Part shown: one piece after another, positions 1-8,891 of the stretch
Numbering within the stretch: position 1 is the first letter of the stretch
Layout of the letters: every line of letters begins with the position of its first letter
From: Clostridium sp. CAG:253
Lineage (GTDB): Bacteria; Bacillota; Clostridia; Lachnospirales; Lachnospiraceae
Assembly (NCBI GenBank): GCA_000436755.1
Contig: FR887342.1
Span: forward strand, 1-57,612
Length of the DNA stretch: 57,612 nt
Reading direction: 5' to 3'
The notes under the pieces: generated by a model
The model's database searches: none
Told to the model about the DNA's origin: nothing
The model's input: only the letters and a program-made list of their open reading frames with translations
Program-made: the position numbers and the translations under genes

Positions 1-11
1 TGAAAAATCCC

Positions 12-40
12 TGTGAAGCCCGTAAAATCAAGGCTTCACA
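12..40. other. Stem-loop upstream of clpB
   Basis: A perfect 9-bp inverted repeat (TGTGAAGCC at 12-20 and GGCTTCACA at 32-40) encloses an 11-nt loop. No strong T-tract follows, so it may be a weak terminator of an upstream gene outside the window or part of a longer leader. The gene it belongs to is not visible. Confidence 0.4.
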
Positions 41-57
41 AATTCTTTACAAAAATA

Positions 58-84
58 TTAGCACTCACCTCTTGACAGTGCTAA
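58..84 (+). promoter_or_regulatory. CIRCE element (HrcA operator)
   Basis: TTAGCACTC (58-66), nine bases, then CAGTGCTAA (76-84). This matches the known CIRCE consensus TTAGCACTC-N9-GAGTGCTAA with one mismatch. It overlaps the -35 hexamer of the clpB promoter, so HrcA binding would block RNA polymerase until protein-folding stress titrates the chaperone that HrcA depends on. Confidence 0.93.
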
Positions 85-100
85 CAATCAGTGCTATTAT
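72..100 (+). promoter_or_regulatory. clpB promoter (sigma-A type)
   Basis: TTGACA at 72-77 and TATTAT at 95-100 are separated by 17 bp, an almost ideal vegetative promoter. The -35 box lies inside the CIRCE operator. The transcript would begin near 107 and carry a leader of about 80 nt before the AGGGGAGG ribosome binding site. Confidence 0.85.
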
Positions 101-185
101 GTCTTGCAGATAAAGAAAACAATGTTATTGACATATAAGTTTTGAATAAAAAACAATGTCATTCTCATAGAGGGGAGGAGATTAC

Positions 186-2768
186 ATGAACATTAGTAAA
201 TTTACTCAGAAATCGCAGGAAGTAGTTCAGGGTTGTGAGAAGATTGCTATGGACTATGGTCATCAGGAGATGGGCGAGGAACATTTGCTTGCATCTATGA
301 TGAAAGTTGATGACAGTCTTATCAGCAAACTCATTGAAAAGATGGGAATTGAACCTGAAGTATTTCTGGCACAGATAGATGGACTTTTAAACAAGCGTCC
401 GAAAGTGACAGGCGGAGATATGCGTATCGACCGTTATCTTAATGAAACGCTTATATATGCGGAAGATGAAGCAAAACGCATGGGAGATGAATATGTTTCT
501 GTTGAGCATTTGTTCCTTAGTCTTCTCGCACATCCTAGCAAAGAAGTAAAGGCACTTTTCAAGCAGTGTCAGATAACTAAAGAAAGATTTCTTCAGGTGC
601 TTTCACAGGTGAGAGGAAACCAGCGTGTGACAAGTGATAATCCTGAGGCAACTTATGATACACTTGAAAAATACGGAACCGACCTTGTAGAAAGAGCAAA
701 GGAAGGAAAAATGGATCCTGTTATAGGCAGAGATAGTGAGATTAGAAATGTCATCCGTATTCTTTCGAGAAAAAATAAAAATAATCCGGTACTTATCGGT
801 GAGCCGGGTGTCGGTAAAACAGCGGCAGTCGAGGGACTTGCACAGCGTATAGTAAGAGGTGATGTGCCGGGAGAGCTTAAAGATAAAAAAATATTTGCAC
901 TTGATATGGGTGCACTCGTTGCAGGCGCAAAATACAGAGGTGAGTTTGAGGAAAGGCTTAAGGCTGTTCTCGAGGAAGTAAAGAAAAGCGAAGGTCAGAT
1001 TATACTCTTTATTGATGAGCTTCATACAATTGTAGGTGCCGGAAAAACAGATGGCGCAATGGATGCAGGCAATATGCTTAAACCAATGCTTGCAAGAGGT
1101 GAACTTCATTGTATAGGTGCGACAACGCTTGACGAGTATCGTATGTATATTGAGAAGGATGCTGCACTTGAAAGACGTTTCCAGCCTGTTATGGTGAGTG
1201 AGCCGACTGTCGAGGACACGATTTCAATACTTCGTGGACTTAAGGACAGATACGAGGTATATCATGGCGTAAAGATTACGGATGCCGCACTTGTTGCAGC
1301 AGCAACACTTTCAAACAGATATATTTCAGACAGATTTCTTCCTGATAAGGCAATAGACCTTGTGGATGAAGCGTGTGCGATGATAAAAACAGAACTTGAT
1401 TCACTTCCGGCAGAACTTGATGAAGTACAGCGAAAGATTATGCAGATGGAAATTGAGGAAGCTGCTCTTAAAAAAGAGACAGACCATATTTCAAAAGAGA
1501 GACTTGCAACGCTTCAGAAAGAACTTGCAGAACTTAAAGACAGTTTTACAGTCCAGAAGTCAAAATGGGATCAGGAAAAATCATCTGTTGATAAAGTAAA
1601 CAAAGTGAAAGAACAGATTGATGCACTTCATACTGAAATGGATGCGGCAAAGCGTGAGTATAATCTTGAAAAGCTTGCAGAACTTCAATACGGCAGACTG
1701 CCTGAACTTGAAAAACAGCTTGAGGCAGAAGAAGCAAAGGTTAAGAAGGAAGACAGGACACTTGTGCAGGAAAATGTAACAGATGATGAGATTGCAAAGA
1801 TTGTGTCAAGATGGACAGGAATTCCTATCACAAAATTAAATGAAGGTGAGAGAGAAAAAACACTTCATCTTGAAGATGAGCTTCATAAGAGAGTCATCGG
1901 TCAGGAAGAAGGAGTTAAGCTTGTATCTGAAGCTATTCTACGTTCAAAAGCGGGCATTAAAGACCCTACAAAACCTATCGGTTCATTCCTTTTCCTCGGA
2001 CCAACAGGTGTAGGTAAGACAGAACTTGCAAAAACGCTTGCGGCAAGTCTTTTTGATGATGAGAACAACATGGTTCGTATCGATATGAGCGAATACATGG
2101 AGAAATATTCAGTGTCAAGACTTATAGGAGCACCTCCGGGATATGTGGGATATGAGGAAGGCGGTCAGCTTACAGAGGCAGTCCGCAGAAAACCATATTC
2201 GGTAATACTTTTTGACGAGATTGAAAAGGCACATCCGGATGTATTCAATGTACTTTTGCAGGTACTTGATGATGGACGTGTGACAGACTCACAGGGAAGA
2301 ACGGTAGACTTTAAGAATACAATTATTATTCTTACATCAAATATAGGTTCTTCATATCTTCTTGACGGAATTGAGGAAGACGGAAGCATAAGTGATGAGG
2401 CAAGAGAGCATGCAATGACCGATTTAAGAGCGAGCTTCAGACCTGAGTTCCTTAACCGCCTTGACGAGATAGTAATGTTTAAGCCGCTGACAAAGAACAA
2501 TATTCAGGGTATTATTTCAATACTTATGGATGATTTAAATAAACGGCTTGCAGATAAGGAACTTAAAGTGGAACTTACTGATGATGCTATAAAATATATT
2601 GCAGATAATGCATATGAACCGGCATTTGGAGCCCGTCCGTTGAAGCGTTTCCTGCAGAAGAATATAGAGACACTTCTTGCAAAAGAAATCCTCGGTGATA
2701 AGGTTCATACGGGAGATGTTATAACTATAAGTGTTGTTGGTGGGGATTTTGTAGTAAGCACAAAATAA
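186..2768 (+). CDS. clpB: ATP-dependent chaperone ClpB
   Basis: Class I Clp/Hsp104 disaggregase that threads aggregated proteins through a hexameric ring, working with DnaK in the cytoplasm. The 860-residue protein has the family's full length: a Clp N-terminal repeat domain (about 1-150), a first AAA+ module with Walker A GEPGVGKT at 205-212 and an IDELH Walker B, a long Lys/Glu-rich coiled-coil middle domain (about 410-525) that separates ClpB from proteolytic ClpA/ClpC, and a second AAA+ module with GPTGVGKT at 605-612. There is no ClpP-binding loop to suggest protease coupling. The start is supported by AGGGGAGG a few bases upstream. A promoter overlapped by CIRCE points to HrcA control. 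It appears monocistronic, ending at a terminator near 2851. Confidence 0.97.
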   Translation: MNISKFTQKSQEVVQGCEKIAMDYGHQEMGEEHLLASMMKVDDSLISKLIEKMGIEPEVFLAQIDGLLNKRPKVTGGDMRIDRYLNETLIYAEDEAKRMGDEYVSVEHLFLSLLAHPSKEVKALFKQCQITKERFLQVLSQVRGNQRVTSDNPEATYDTLEKYGTDLVERAKEGKMDPVIGRDSEIRNVIRILSRKNKNNPVLIGEPGVGKTAAVEGLAQRIVRGDVPGELKDKKIFALDMGALVAGAKYRGEFEERLKAVLEEVKKSEGQIILFIDELHTIVGAGKTDGAMDAGNMLKPMLARGELHCIGATTLDEYRMYIEKDAALERRFQPVMVSEPTVEDTISILRGLKDRYEVYHGVKITDAALVAAATLSNRYISDRFLPDKAIDLVDEACAMIKTELDSLPAELDEVQRKIMQMEIEEAALKKETDHISKERLATLQKELAELKDSFTVQKSKWDQEKSSVDKVNKVKEQIDALHTEMDAAKREYNLEKLAELQYGRLPELEKQLEAEEAKVKKEDRTLVQENVTDDEIAKIVSRWTGIPITKLNEGEREKTLHLEDELHKRVIGQEEGVKLVSEAILRSKAGIKDPTKPIGSFLFLGPTGVGKTELAKTLAASLFDDENNMVRIDMSEYMEKYSVSRLIGAPPGYVGYEEGGQLTEAVRRKPYSVILFDEIEKAHPDVFNVLLQVLDDGRVTDSQGRTVDFKNTIIILTSNIGSSYLLDGIEEDGSISDEAREHAMTDLRASFRPEFLNRLDEIVMFKPLTKNNIQGIISILMDDLNKRLADKELKVELTDDAIKYIADNAYEPAFGARPLKRFLQKNIETLLAKEILGDKVHTGDVITISVVGGDFVVSTK

Positions 2769-2850
2769 AAATATGATGTAATTAAAAACAAATAGTAATT
2801 TATCCTGCGTTATTTAACTGAAAATCATTGATACAGTACACTGGGAAGAG

Positions 2851-2902
2851 GCATCTGTATATCCGGTACATAAAATTGTACTGGGTATACGGATGCTTTT
2901 GT
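2851..2902 (+). terminator. Terminator after clpB
   Basis: A long imperfect inverted repeat pairs GCATCTGTATATCC... with ...GGGTATACGGATGC around an AT-rich loop and is followed by TTTTGTTTG. It lies 80 bp after the clpB stop and reads as an intrinsic terminator. Confidence 0.7.
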
Positions 2903-2976
2903 TTGTATTATTCAGATTTATTTTGTCTTGTATAGTCTTTACAGAAAGAAAAAGCTGTGAGATGACAATAAATTAT

Positions 2977-3005
2977 TTGTTCGTAACAATAGGGTGTGAT
3001 ACAAT
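2977..3005 (+). promoter_or_regulatory. Promoter of AAA-ATPase-like gene
   Basis: TTGTTC (2977-2982) and TACAAT (3000-3005) with a 17-bp spacer lie about 45 bp upstream of the start at 3052. This is sequence-only evidence for a vegetative promoter. Confidence 0.5.
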
Positions 3006-3051
3006 AGTGTTATTAAATTTTGATAATCATTAAAAAGGAAAAGGTGAGAAT

Positions 3052-4623
3052 ATGGGGGTATATTTAAATCCGGGAAATGATAAATTTAGAAGAATTATCA
3101 ATTCTGAAATATACATTGACAAGACAGGACTTATTTTATACACAAACAAGGTATTAGATACACAGCAGCAGAATATATGTGTGAGCAGACCAAGAAGATT
3201 TGGAAAATCAATGGCAGCCAATATGCTTGCTGCGTATTACAGTAGAGAATGTGACTCAAAAGAGTTGTTTAAAGGATTAAAAATCTATGAGGATAAAAAT
3301 TTTGAAAAATACCTTAACAAGTACGATACTATTTTTTTGGATATGCAGGAGTTTCTTAGTCAGACAGAAAATATGACAGAAATGATAGAGTTGATTAGGA
3401 AATCTGTTTTATGGGAATTGACAGCAAAATATGATGATATAAGATATTTTGACAATTCAAACCTCACAAGGTCTTTGCAGGACATATATCTAAATACCAA
3501 AATTCCGTTTGTGATTATCATTGATGAGTGGGATTGTATATTTAGGGAATACAAGAATAATATTGATGAACAAAGAAAATATCTTGATTTTTTAAGAGAT
3601 TTACTTAAAGACAAAAGTTACATTCATTTAGCATATATGACAGGTATACTGCCAATAAAAAAATATGGGACACATTCAGCTTTGAATATGTTTTCAGAGT
3701 TTTCAATGACAAATCCCAGACAACTAACATCGTATGTTGGATTTACAGAAGATGAGGTAAATGAACTGAGTGAGAGATATAATATAAGTTTGTCTGATTT
3801 GAAAGAGTGGTACGATGGCTATCATTTTGGAGAAAATGAAACTATTTATAGCCCAAAATCAGTAGTTGAAGCGGTTACGTCAGGAATATGTGACACATAT
3901 TGGAACCAGACGGAAACCTTTGAAGCACTGAAAATGTATATTGAACTTAACATAGACGGGTTAAAAGATGCAGTCATAAGTATGATGTCAGGAGAGAAAA
4001 TTCCTGTAAATACAGCTACGTTTGCAAATGATATGACAACATTTTGTACAAAGGATGATGTGCTGACTTTACTTATACATCTTGGTTATCTGGGGTATGA
4101 TTTTCAGGCGAAATGTGTATATATTCCAAATCGGGAAGTAATGACTGAATATGTAAATGCAATATCATTGTCACAATGGGGCGGTATATCAGTCGCATTA
4201 AAAAATTCTAACGAAATATTAGAGGCAATATGGCAGAATAAACCTGAGAAAGTTGCAAGTGGAATAGAGTAGGCACATTTTGAAACTTCACATATACAAT
4301 ATAATGATGAAAATGCATTGAGTTACACAATTTCGTTAGCACTTTATACAGCCAGGAATTATTATACAGTGATAAGAGAAATGCCGACCGGAAAAGGATT
4401 TGCAGATATGGTATATATACCTAAAAAAAGATTTGCAGATAAACCGGCAATAGTAATGGAACTAAAATGGAATAAAAAGGCGGAAGGAGCAATAAAGCAG
4501 ATAAAAGAGAAACACTACAGTGAGCAAATAAAAGCATTTTCCGGGGAAATATTATTAGTAGGGATAAATTACGATAAAAAAACGAAGAAACATAAATGTA
4601 TAATAGAAAAATATCAGAAATAA
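3052..4623 (+). pseudogene. AAA-ATPase-like/PD-(D/E)XK protein, interrupted by in-frame TAG
   Basis: This is a member of the AAA-ATPase-like (DUF1703) family, whose proteins join an N-terminal P-loop domain to a C-terminal PD-(D/E)XK nuclease-like domain; the cellular role is not established. The reading frame starts at 3052 (GGAAAAGGTGAG upstream) and shows SRPRRFGKS at codons 45-53 and the Walker B-like IIIDEWD near 155-161. A TAG at 4270-4272 stops it after 406 residues. The same frame then continues without frameshift to 4623 and encodes the rest of the family's C-terminus, including the nuclease-like residues D452, E470 and K472 (GFAD...ELK). The missing residue would sit in a GIE-?-AHFE context, so one CAG-to-TAG change explains the break. 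An independent restart at 4318 (TTG) has no good ribosome site. It could also be a sequencing error or a readthrough codon. Confidence 0.85.
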
Positions 4624-4656
4624 ATTATCAGTGACATTCTTAATGCAGATTAAATT

Positions 4657-4680
4657 TATTCCACATTTGGAATGTTTTTT
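4657..4680 (+). terminator. Terminator after broken ATPase gene
   Basis: ATTCCA (4658-4663) and TGGAAT (4668-4673) form a short hairpin with a 4-nt loop, followed by GTTTTTT. The stem is short but the T-run is clear. Confidence 0.6.
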
Positions 4681-4732
4681 ATATGTAAAAAAATAAAAAG
4701 CAACTTTTTTTGAAGTTATTACAATATACAGG

Positions 4733-4756
4733 TGTAAGGGTTCTACCCGAGACGTC
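4733..4756 (+). promoter_or_regulatory. Candidate ECF-type promoter of sigma/anti-sigma operon
   Basis: TGTAAG (4733-4738) and CGTC (4753-4756) are spaced 14 bp apart with a GGGTTCTACCC palindrome between them. A CGTC/CGTA -10 motif is typical of ECF sigma promoters, and such factors commonly transcribe their own operons. If correct, transcription starts near 4763, downstream of the first possible ATG (4710), which supports the GTG start at 4782. Confidence 0.45.
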
Positions 4757-4781
4757 AAAGGAAGAGAAAGGAACGACAGGA

Positions 4782-5321
4782 GTGACAAAACAGGAATTTG
4801 AACAGTTTGCATCTAAAGATGGAAAAGACATTCTCCGATTTTGCAGGATGACTACAGGTGGGACTGCACAGGGGGATGACCTTTATCAGGATACAATGTT
4901 AAAACTGTGGGAGCAGACAGAAAAATTAGATAATAGGGATTCACTGAAAAGTTATGCACTTTCTGTCGCAATCCTTATATGGAAAAATAAACGAAGAAAG
5001 TTTGCGTGGCGCCATAGAATAGCGGCATTTGAAAGCTATGAAAAACATTTGGAAAGCGGTGGAGTAGAATGTATCAGAGAAGAGGCAGAAGAACCGGAGC
5101 AGCAGTTCTTACGCAAAGAAACAGATGAGATAATCAGGCAGAAGGTGCAGCAGCTGCCGGATAAATACAGGGTTGTTATCTATCTGTATTATTCTGCGGA
5201 ACTTAAAATTAAAGAAATTGCTCAATGTCTTCATATTACGGAGAGTGCCGTGAAGAGCAGGATGCGCAAGGCAAAAAACATGTTAAAAAAAGATTTGGAG
5301 GATATTCGCTATGAAGGATAA
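4782..5321 (+). CDS. ECF-family RNA polymerase sigma factor
   Basis: An alternative sigma factor that would direct RNA polymerase to a small stress regulon. Taking the GTG at 4782 gives 179 residues, a normal ECF length; the longer ATG-4710 version adds 24 residues unlike the family and begins upstream of the likely promoter. Region 2 is recognisable in the first 75 residues (DDLYQDTMLKLWEQ), and region 4 near the C-terminus has the LPDKYRVVIYLYY helix followed by the helix-turn-helix IKEIAQCLHITESAVKSRMRKA. Region 3 is absent, as expected. The stop codon overlaps the next gene's start by 11 bp, so sigma and anti-sigma are translationally coupled. The inducing signal cannot be read from sequence. 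Confidence 0.9.
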   Translation: MTKQEFEQFASKDGKDILRFCRMTTGGTAQGDDLYQDTMLKLWEQTEKLDNRDSLKSYALSVAILIWKNKRRKFAWRHRIAAFESYEKHLESGGVECIREEAEEPEQQFLRKETDEIIRQKVQQLPDKYRVVIYLYYSAELKIKEIAQCLHITESAVKSRMRKAKNMLKKDLEDIRYEG

Positions 5322-6240
5322 GGAATTGGACCAAATGTTAAAAAAAGCCCTTACTCAGGATATTAGAGATGATGAAACAAAAATCAAATTTGAAATGGGG
5401 GATTATTCAATGAAAAAACGAAAAACTTATATTAAACCGGCAGTGGCATTGGTGGCATGTGCAGCATTAGTAGTAGGGGTTGCCTATGGCGATGTGCCGG
5501 GAAAAATTATGAACAATAATACAGTATCGACAAATTCAGGCACATCTGCACCGGGAGAAAAAGAAAGTGTTGTAAACAGCTTTGCAGTTAAGGTAAAAGC
5601 AGCAGAAGTACAGAAACTGGAAAAAGGAAAAGAGATACCTGTCATTTCTGAGAAAGACAGTGACGGAGCGGTCTGGGGCGGTGACGAGAAAACAAAAGAA
5701 ATAGATTATTTGATTTCGTGTCCGATAATTATTGAAGGTGACCAGATTGATACAATAACATATTCTGTAAACCATGGAGGTTTTCGTGTTGTAGAGCCTG
5801 AGAAAAATTCATATGTGTTAAGCGGAGATAAGTATGATGACGATGAAGGCAAAATCGGTGATTCTGAAGTGAAATCTAAGGTTAAAATGGTAAAGAATTT
5901 CTATTCTACATTTACGATTGCTGCAAAATCCCAGCAGAAAGCTGTTATATATTTGTATGATTATAAAAAGGTGCCTAAAAATGTGTTTGAAAAAATGTGG
6001 AATACGGATTCAGATGATAATGTATATTTGGAGAAGCTTGTTGAAGGCATAAATGCGGCATTTGATAATCTGACTGTGACTTGCAAAATCACATATAAGG
6101 ATGGTACGTCTGAAAATGTGGATATTGCCGTAAAAGAAAAGATAATGACATATAAAGAGGCATATCATGGAAAAGGTGATAAAAAAATCAAAATGCTTTC
6201 AGATGAGAAAAGTTACTTTACAACTTTTGAATTGAAGTAG
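5311..6240 (+). CDS. Membrane-anchored anti-sigma factor-like protein (DUF4179-like)
   Basis: A 309-residue protein encoded in overlap with the upstream ECF sigma factor, the classical position of its anti-sigma partner. The N-terminal 40 residues are cytosolic and charged, a single transmembrane helix follows at about 41-59 (AVALVACAALVVGVAYG), and the remaining 245 residues would lie outside the membrane as a beta-rich domain. This plan is that of DUF4179/RsgI-like anti-sigma proteins of Clostridia, where the short cytosolic segment binds the sigma factor and the outside domain senses the envelope. The family assignment is by architecture and context. I see no zinc-binding HxxxCxxC motif. 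Confidence 0.75.
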   Translation: MKDKELDQMLKKALTQDIRDDETKIKFEMGDYSMKKRKTYIKPAVALVACAALVVGVAYGDVPGKIMNNNTVSTNSGTSAPGEKESVVNSFAVKVKAAEVQKLEKGKEIPVISEKDSDGAVWGGDEKTKEIDYLISCPIIIEGDQIDTITYSVNHGGFRVVEPEKNSYVLSGDKYDDDEGKIGDSEVKSKVKMVKNFYSTFTIAAKSQQKAVIYLYDYKKVPKNVFEKMWNTDSDDNVYLEKLVEGINAAFDNLTVTCKITYKDGTSENVDIAVKEKIMTYKEAYHGKGDKKIKMLSDEKSYFTTFELK

Positions 6241-6263
6241 TAAAAAGTATATGCAGACATTGA

Positions 6264-6296
6264 TGCACAGGGAAGTGTTATACTATCCCTTGTGCA
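6264..6296. terminator. Convergent-gene hairpin
   Basis: TGCACAGGGA (6264-6273) pairs with TCCCTTGTGCA (6286-6296) with one bulged T. It lies between the ends of the anti-sigma gene and the opposing DUF3783 gene, and even covers the latter's stop codon. No T-run is adjacent, so termination is only probable from position. Confidence 0.4.
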
Positions 6297-6657
6297 TTGA
6301 TATAAAAGCAGCATGTTCGCGTCCAAGTTCGAGCATAAGCCTTTTGACAGTCCACTTTGAATTTGTCGGAGTGAGTATAGCTTTATAGTCAACGGAAATC
6401 TTTGACTGGCGCAGTTTGAAAAGGATTTTATCGAATTTTTTCTCGGGAACATCGCAAAAAATCAGGAGACTATCTTTAAAAATTGAGGCATCTGTACCAA
6501 TTGGCACAGGTGTCTCTTTTTGTCTTGCTGAAGCAAGAGATACAAGAGTTTTGTCAAAATCAGAAGGATGTACAGTTTCAGCCGGAATATTCATGGGAGA
6601 AACAAGACGGCGGATTTTATCGGCATCAGTTATATTTATAAGAAGTAATTTTGACAT
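6283..6657 (-). CDS. DUF3783 domain-containing protein
   Basis: A 124-residue cytosolic protein of unknown biochemical function. The start at 6657 is chosen because AAGAAAGGA lies 8-9 bases upstream; a longer frame to 6717 would run into the neighbouring repeat element and adds residues encoded by that repeat. The sequence begins MSKLLLINITDADKIRRL and ends with a segment containing KAILTPTNSKWTV, which I recognise as the DUF3783 signature found in Clostridia. There are no membrane segments, cysteine clusters or catalytic motifs. It is transcribed alone and converges with the anti-sigma gene. Confidence 0.75.
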   Translation of the reverse strand: MSKLLLINITDADKIRRLVSPMNIPAETVHPSDFDKTLVSLASARQKETPVPIGTDASIFKDSLLIFCDVPEKKFDKILFKLRQSKISVDYKAILTPTNSKWTVKRLMLELGREHAAFISMHKG

Positions 6658-6678
6658 ATGGATTTGTCCTTTCTTAAA

Positions 6679-6899
6679 CATCATTAAAATGATACAAGGG
6701 TCAAAAGCAGATAGCAATGTATGTTTACATACAAATTGCTATCTGGTGGCTTGACCCGCCAAACACCGACAAGTAGCAGATTTGCTTGCAAATATGCGGG
6801 ATTGGAGGTGTTTGCAGGATTGCGAAAATTGCACAGCAATGAAGCAATCCGTGGTATTAGTTGGGGGAAAATACTTTTTGCCCCCAACATCATTAAAAT
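6679..6899 (+). repeat. Full-length copy of MITE-like dispersed repeat
   Basis: The element runs from ATGATACAAGGG (from 6689) to CCCCCAACATCAT (ending 6892), with imperfect terminal inverted repeats of the form ATGATGYWWGGG. It is flanked by a direct repeat AACATCATTAAAAT (6677-6690 and 6886-6899). Inside are a 60-bp imperfect hairpin (GGGTCAA 6698-6704 against TTGACCC 6751-6757, enclosing GATAGCAAT/ATTGCTATC), a nested hairpin (GGATTGC 6817-6823 with GCAATCC 6844-6850) and a terminal hairpin GTTGGGGG/CCCCCAAC (6860-6888). Segment 6690-6799 recurs at 36045-36154 with about 95% identity. No transposase is present; it would be non-autonomous. Confidence 0.8.
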
Positions 6900-7010
6900 T
6901 GTAATAAGTATATTGGATAAATTACGGAAAATCAAGTTTGTGAGGAAAAGTTTCGATGTGGGCAGTTGAAAAATTAACTGTTTATTCATTCTTTTTCAGT
7001 CTTTATGTGG

Positions 7011-7016
7011 TATAAT
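7011..7016 (+). promoter_or_regulatory. Extended -10 promoter of helicase gene
   Basis: TATAAT at 7011-7016 is preceded by TGG, giving an extended -10 element TGNTATAAT; no convincing -35 box is present, as is common for this class. Transcription would start near 7023, about 75 nt upstream of the helicase start. Confidence 0.65.
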
Positions 7017-7031
7017 CGACGAGGTCGTTTT

Positions 7032-7080
7032 TGCAAATCTATAACTGTACGGTAGATTTGCATATGTGTGCGTCGTACAG
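7032..7080 (+). promoter_or_regulatory. Predicted H-type pseudoknot in helicase leader
   Basis: Stem 1 is a perfect 10-bp pairing of TGCAAATCTA (7032-7041) with TAGATTTGCA (7053-7062). Its loop holds CTGTACG (7045-7051), perfectly complementary to CGTACAG at 7074-7080, giving a 7-bp stem 2. The loops are 3, 1 and 11 nt, geometrically suitable for a classical H-type pseudoknot. It begins about 10 nt after the predicted transcription start and ends 16 nt before the start codon, so it could control ribosome access. The fold is read by eye. Confidence 0.55.
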
Positions 7081-7096
7081 AGATTGGAAAATAAAG

Positions 7097-8671
7097 ATGA
7101 ATTTTGAAGAATTATGTTTGGATACGCGTATATTAAGAGCTGTTACGGAGATGGGGTTTGAGCAGGCGAGTCCTATTCAGGCACAGGCTATACCGGTTGC
7201 TATTGAAGGAAAGGATATGATAGGACAGGCTCAGACAGGAACGGGAAAAACAGCAGCGTTTGGAATACCGCTTTTACAGAGAGTAGATCCGCACAACAAA
7301 AAGTTACAGGCAGTTGTGCTTTGCCCGACAAGAGAGTTGGCAATACAGTGTGCAAATGAGATGCGTAAATTTGCTAAATTTATGCATGGAATAAAGGTGC
7401 TTCCTATATATGGAGGACAGGACATCACAAAGCAGATACGTTCACTTAAAGGTGGAACACAGGTTGTTATAGGAACACCGGGACGAGTTATTGACCATAT
7501 AAACCGTCATACATTAAAAATGGCTACAGTGGGAACCATAGTTCTTGATGAGGCTGACGAAATGTTAAATATGGGTTTCAGGGAGGATATAGAAACAGTG
7601 CTTCAGACACTTCCGGAAGAACACCAGACACTCCTGTTTTCGGCAACAATGCCAAAGCCTATAATGGAGATTGCAAAAACATATCTCAAGGAGCCTGAGA
7701 TAATAAAGGTTGTAAAGAAAGAACTTACTGTTCCTAAGATTGAACAGTATTATTATGAAGTAAATCCGAGAAAGAAAGCAGAGGTTCTTTCAAGACTTCT
7801 TGACATGTACGACCCTGAGCTTTCACTTGTATTTTGTAATACAAAAAGAAAAGTTGATGAACTTGTTGAGGATTTGAAAGGAAGAGGTTATTTTGCGGCA
7901 GGACTTCACGGAGACCTTAAACAGAGCCAGCGTGACAGGGTTATGAATGGATTCAGAAACGGAAGAACAGACATACTGGTTGCGACAGATGTAGCTGCAA
8001 GAGGAATAGATGTAGATGATGTGGAGGCGGTATTTAATTATGATGTGCCGCAGGATGACGAGTATTATGTACATCGTATAGGAAGAACAGGACGTGCCGG
8101 AAGAACAGGAAGGGCATTTACACTTGTTGTCGGAAAGGAAATATATAAACTCAAGGATATACAGAGATATTGCAAGACAAAGATAAAACGTCAGCCGATA
8201 CCGTCAATAAATGATATTACAGATATAAAAGTTGAAAAAGTTCTCGAGAAGATAAGCGGAATAATTGAGCAGGATAATCTTGGAAAAATGGTAGATATTC
8301 TTGAAGAACATCTTGAGGACAGTGATTATTCGGCAATTGAAGTGGCAGCAGCACTTCTTTCAATGGAGATGGGAGACTCGGCACTTGACAACAATCAGGG
8401 TGAAGAATTCGGAGATACAGGAGCAGAGCCTGGAATGGTGCGTCTTTTTGTAAACATAGGGAAGAAAGACCGTGTCAGAATAGGCGATATTTTAGGTGCA
8501 ATAGCAGGAGAGTCAGGAATGCAGGGAAATCTTGTAGGAGCAATTGACATGTATGATAAGTATACATTTGTTGAAGTGCCTAGGGAATATGCGGCTGATG
8601 TTATAGAAGCTATGAAGCATGCAAAGATAAAAGGAAAAAATGTAAATGTAGAACCTGCAAACAGGAAATAA
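7097..8671 (+). CDS. deaD: DEAD-box ATP-dependent RNA helicase (CsdA/DbpA type)
   Basis: Unwinds RNA duplexes in ribosome assembly, mRNA decay or cold adaptation. From the ATG at 7097 the protein has 524 residues; the earlier in-frame ATG at 7031 would place the leader pseudoknot inside the coding region and lacks a ribosome site. Motifs in order are a Q-motif near residues 4-33, AQTGTGKT (45-52), PTRELA, GTPGR, DEAD (151-154), SAT and HRIGRTGRAGRTG. The last 75 residues (from MVRLFVNIGKKDRVR) form a DbpA-type RNA-binding domain, as in E. coli DeaD and B. subtilis YxiN, so the substrate is probably rRNA or structured mRNA. The symbol is a family label. The structured leader suggests autoregulation, which is inference. 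Confidence 0.93.
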   Translation: MNFEELCLDTRILRAVTEMGFEQASPIQAQAIPVAIEGKDMIGQAQTGTGKTAAFGIPLLQRVDPHNKKLQAVVLCPTRELAIQCANEMRKFAKFMHGIKVLPIYGGQDITKQIRSLKGGTQVVIGTPGRVIDHINRHTLKMATVGTIVLDEADEMLNMGFREDIETVLQTLPEEHQTLLFSATMPKPIMEIAKTYLKEPEIIKVVKKELTVPKIEQYYYEVNPRKKAEVLSRLLDMYDPELSLVFCNTKRKVDELVEDLKGRGYFAAGLHGDLKQSQRDRVMNGFRNGRTDILVATDVAARGIDVDDVEAVFNYDVPQDDEYYVHRIGRTGRAGRTGRAFTLVVGKEIYKLKDIQRYCKTKIKRQPIPSINDITDIKVEKVLEKISGIIEQDNLGKMVDILEEHLEDSDYSAIEVAAALLSMEMGDSALDNNQGEEFGDTGAEPGMVRLFVNIGKKDRVRIGDILGAIAGESGMQGNLVGAIDMYDKYTFVEVPREYAADVIEAMKHAKIKGKNVNVEPANRK

Positions 8672-8736
8672 AAATTTATATTCAAAAGTAAATTAAAGAA
8701 ATAGAATAATGTGCCGATATAACTATCAGCAAGGGA

Positions 8737-8780
8737 ATGCGTCATAATACATTTTAGTGTATTGTGGCGCATATTTTTTT
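8737..8780 (+). terminator. Terminator after helicase gene
   Basis: ATGCGTCATAATACA pairs with TGTATTGTGGCGCAT across a 6-nt loop (two G-T pairs), followed by ATTTTTTT. A strong intrinsic terminator 65 bp after the stop. Confidence 0.85.
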
Positions 8781-8891
8781 AAATTGTGTTTTGCTTATTT
8801 GCGGATGTACGCATGTGACACAAATCTGGTATATGTAAAAAATGAGTTTTGCAATTGGTTATAAAAGATGTGTGTAGAAAGGAAGAATTAT

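Noticed and set aside
4318..4623. Independent 101-codon gene after the TAG
   Set aside because: It is in the same frame as the upstream ORF, continues its family alignment, and starts at TTG without a ribosome site.
4710..4781. Longer N-terminus for the sigma factor
   Set aside because: The added residues do not look like sigma region 1/2, and a likely ECF promoter lies inside this stretch.
6684..6989. Open frames inside the repeat on both strands (also at 36042-36270), giving similar peptides rich in Tyr/Leu/Asn
   Set aside because: The peptides resemble each other only because the DNA repeat is copied; they lack ribosome sites and overlap hairpins.
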